Source: Actinomycetes bacterium
GTDB lineage: Bacteria > Actinomycetota > Thermoleophilia > Solirubrobacterales > 70-9
Assembly: GCA_023434465.1 (NCBI GenBank)
Contig: JAEYSQ010000112.1
Span: 1-7,171 of the forward strand
Length of the DNA: 7,171 nt
Reading direction: 5' to 3'
Notes under the pieces: model-generated
The model's input: only the letters and a program-made list of their open reading frames with translations
What the model was told of the DNA's origin: nothing
Databases searched by the model: none
Made by a program: the position numbers and the translations under genes
In this document: positions 7,153-7,171 of the stretch, in pieces
Position numbering within the stretch: the stretch's first letter is position 1
Layout: every line of letters starts with the position of its first letter

Positions 7153-7171
7153 CTCGGGGCATTTCGACTCC

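Noticed and set aside
6284..7162. Minus-strand 292-codon frame starting with ATG at 7160-7162, overlapping the oxygenase
   Set aside because: Same strand but a different frame from the oxygenase; the product is Arg/Gly/Pro-rich with no motifs, whereas the overlapping frame has the full iron and 2-oxoglutarate site.
1..7171. CRISPR, tRNA, transposon or defence-system signatures
   Set aside because: No direct-repeat arrays, cloverleaf-like segments, transposase frames or nuclease/toxin-like proteins were seen; all coding capacity is explained by glycan-related genes.

Overview
This is a compact, GC-rich window with about six genes and almost no intergenic DNA. Its theme is synthesis, decoration and export of a cell-surface polysaccharide. 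The GC content, the dominance of GTG/TTG starts (five of six genes as called) and the protein style suggest a high-GC bacterium, most likely an actinobacterium. That is an inference, and a high-GC Gram-negative cannot be excluded from the sequence alone. No tRNA, rRNA, CRISPR array, insertion sequence or convincing terminator was seen.

Layout, left to right. Positions 1-524 (minus) hold the first 174 codons of an ABC-2 type polysaccharide-export permease (Wzm-like), cut by the left edge. Positions 521-1798 (minus) hold its ATPase partner (Wzt-like), with a C-terminal extension expected to bind the exported glycan. Positions 1825-4089 (minus) hold a 754-residue fusion of a GT2 and a GT4 glycosyltransferase, the GT4 half resembling the rhamnosyltransferase WsaF. 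These three form one tight transcription unit running leftward: fusion, then ATPase, then permease.

Positions 4125-4844 (plus) hold a single inverted gene for a small GT2 enzyme of the dolichol/polyprenyl-phosphate sugar synthase type. Positions 4852-6375 (minus) hold a multi-pass GT-C type glycosyltransferase, a class that uses lipid-phosphate sugars. Positions 6379-7152 or beyond (minus) hold a phytanoyl-CoA dioxygenase-family Fe(II)/2-oxoglutarate oxygenase, 3 bp upstream of the GT-C gene.

Proposed working model (inference): the fusion extends a lipid-linked glycan in the cytoplasm. Wzt recognises it through its C-terminal domain and Wzm moves it across the membrane. The small GT2 charges a polyprenyl-phosphate with one sugar, and the GT-C protein transfers that sugar on the outer face to the glycan or another acceptor. 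The oxygenase may hydroxylate a sugar, lipid or small-molecule precursor; its substrate cannot be read from the sequence. None of the parts is a new family. The points of most interest are the GT2-GT4 fusion, the pairing of a donor synthase with a GT-C enzyme, and the oxygenase coupled to the GT-C gene.
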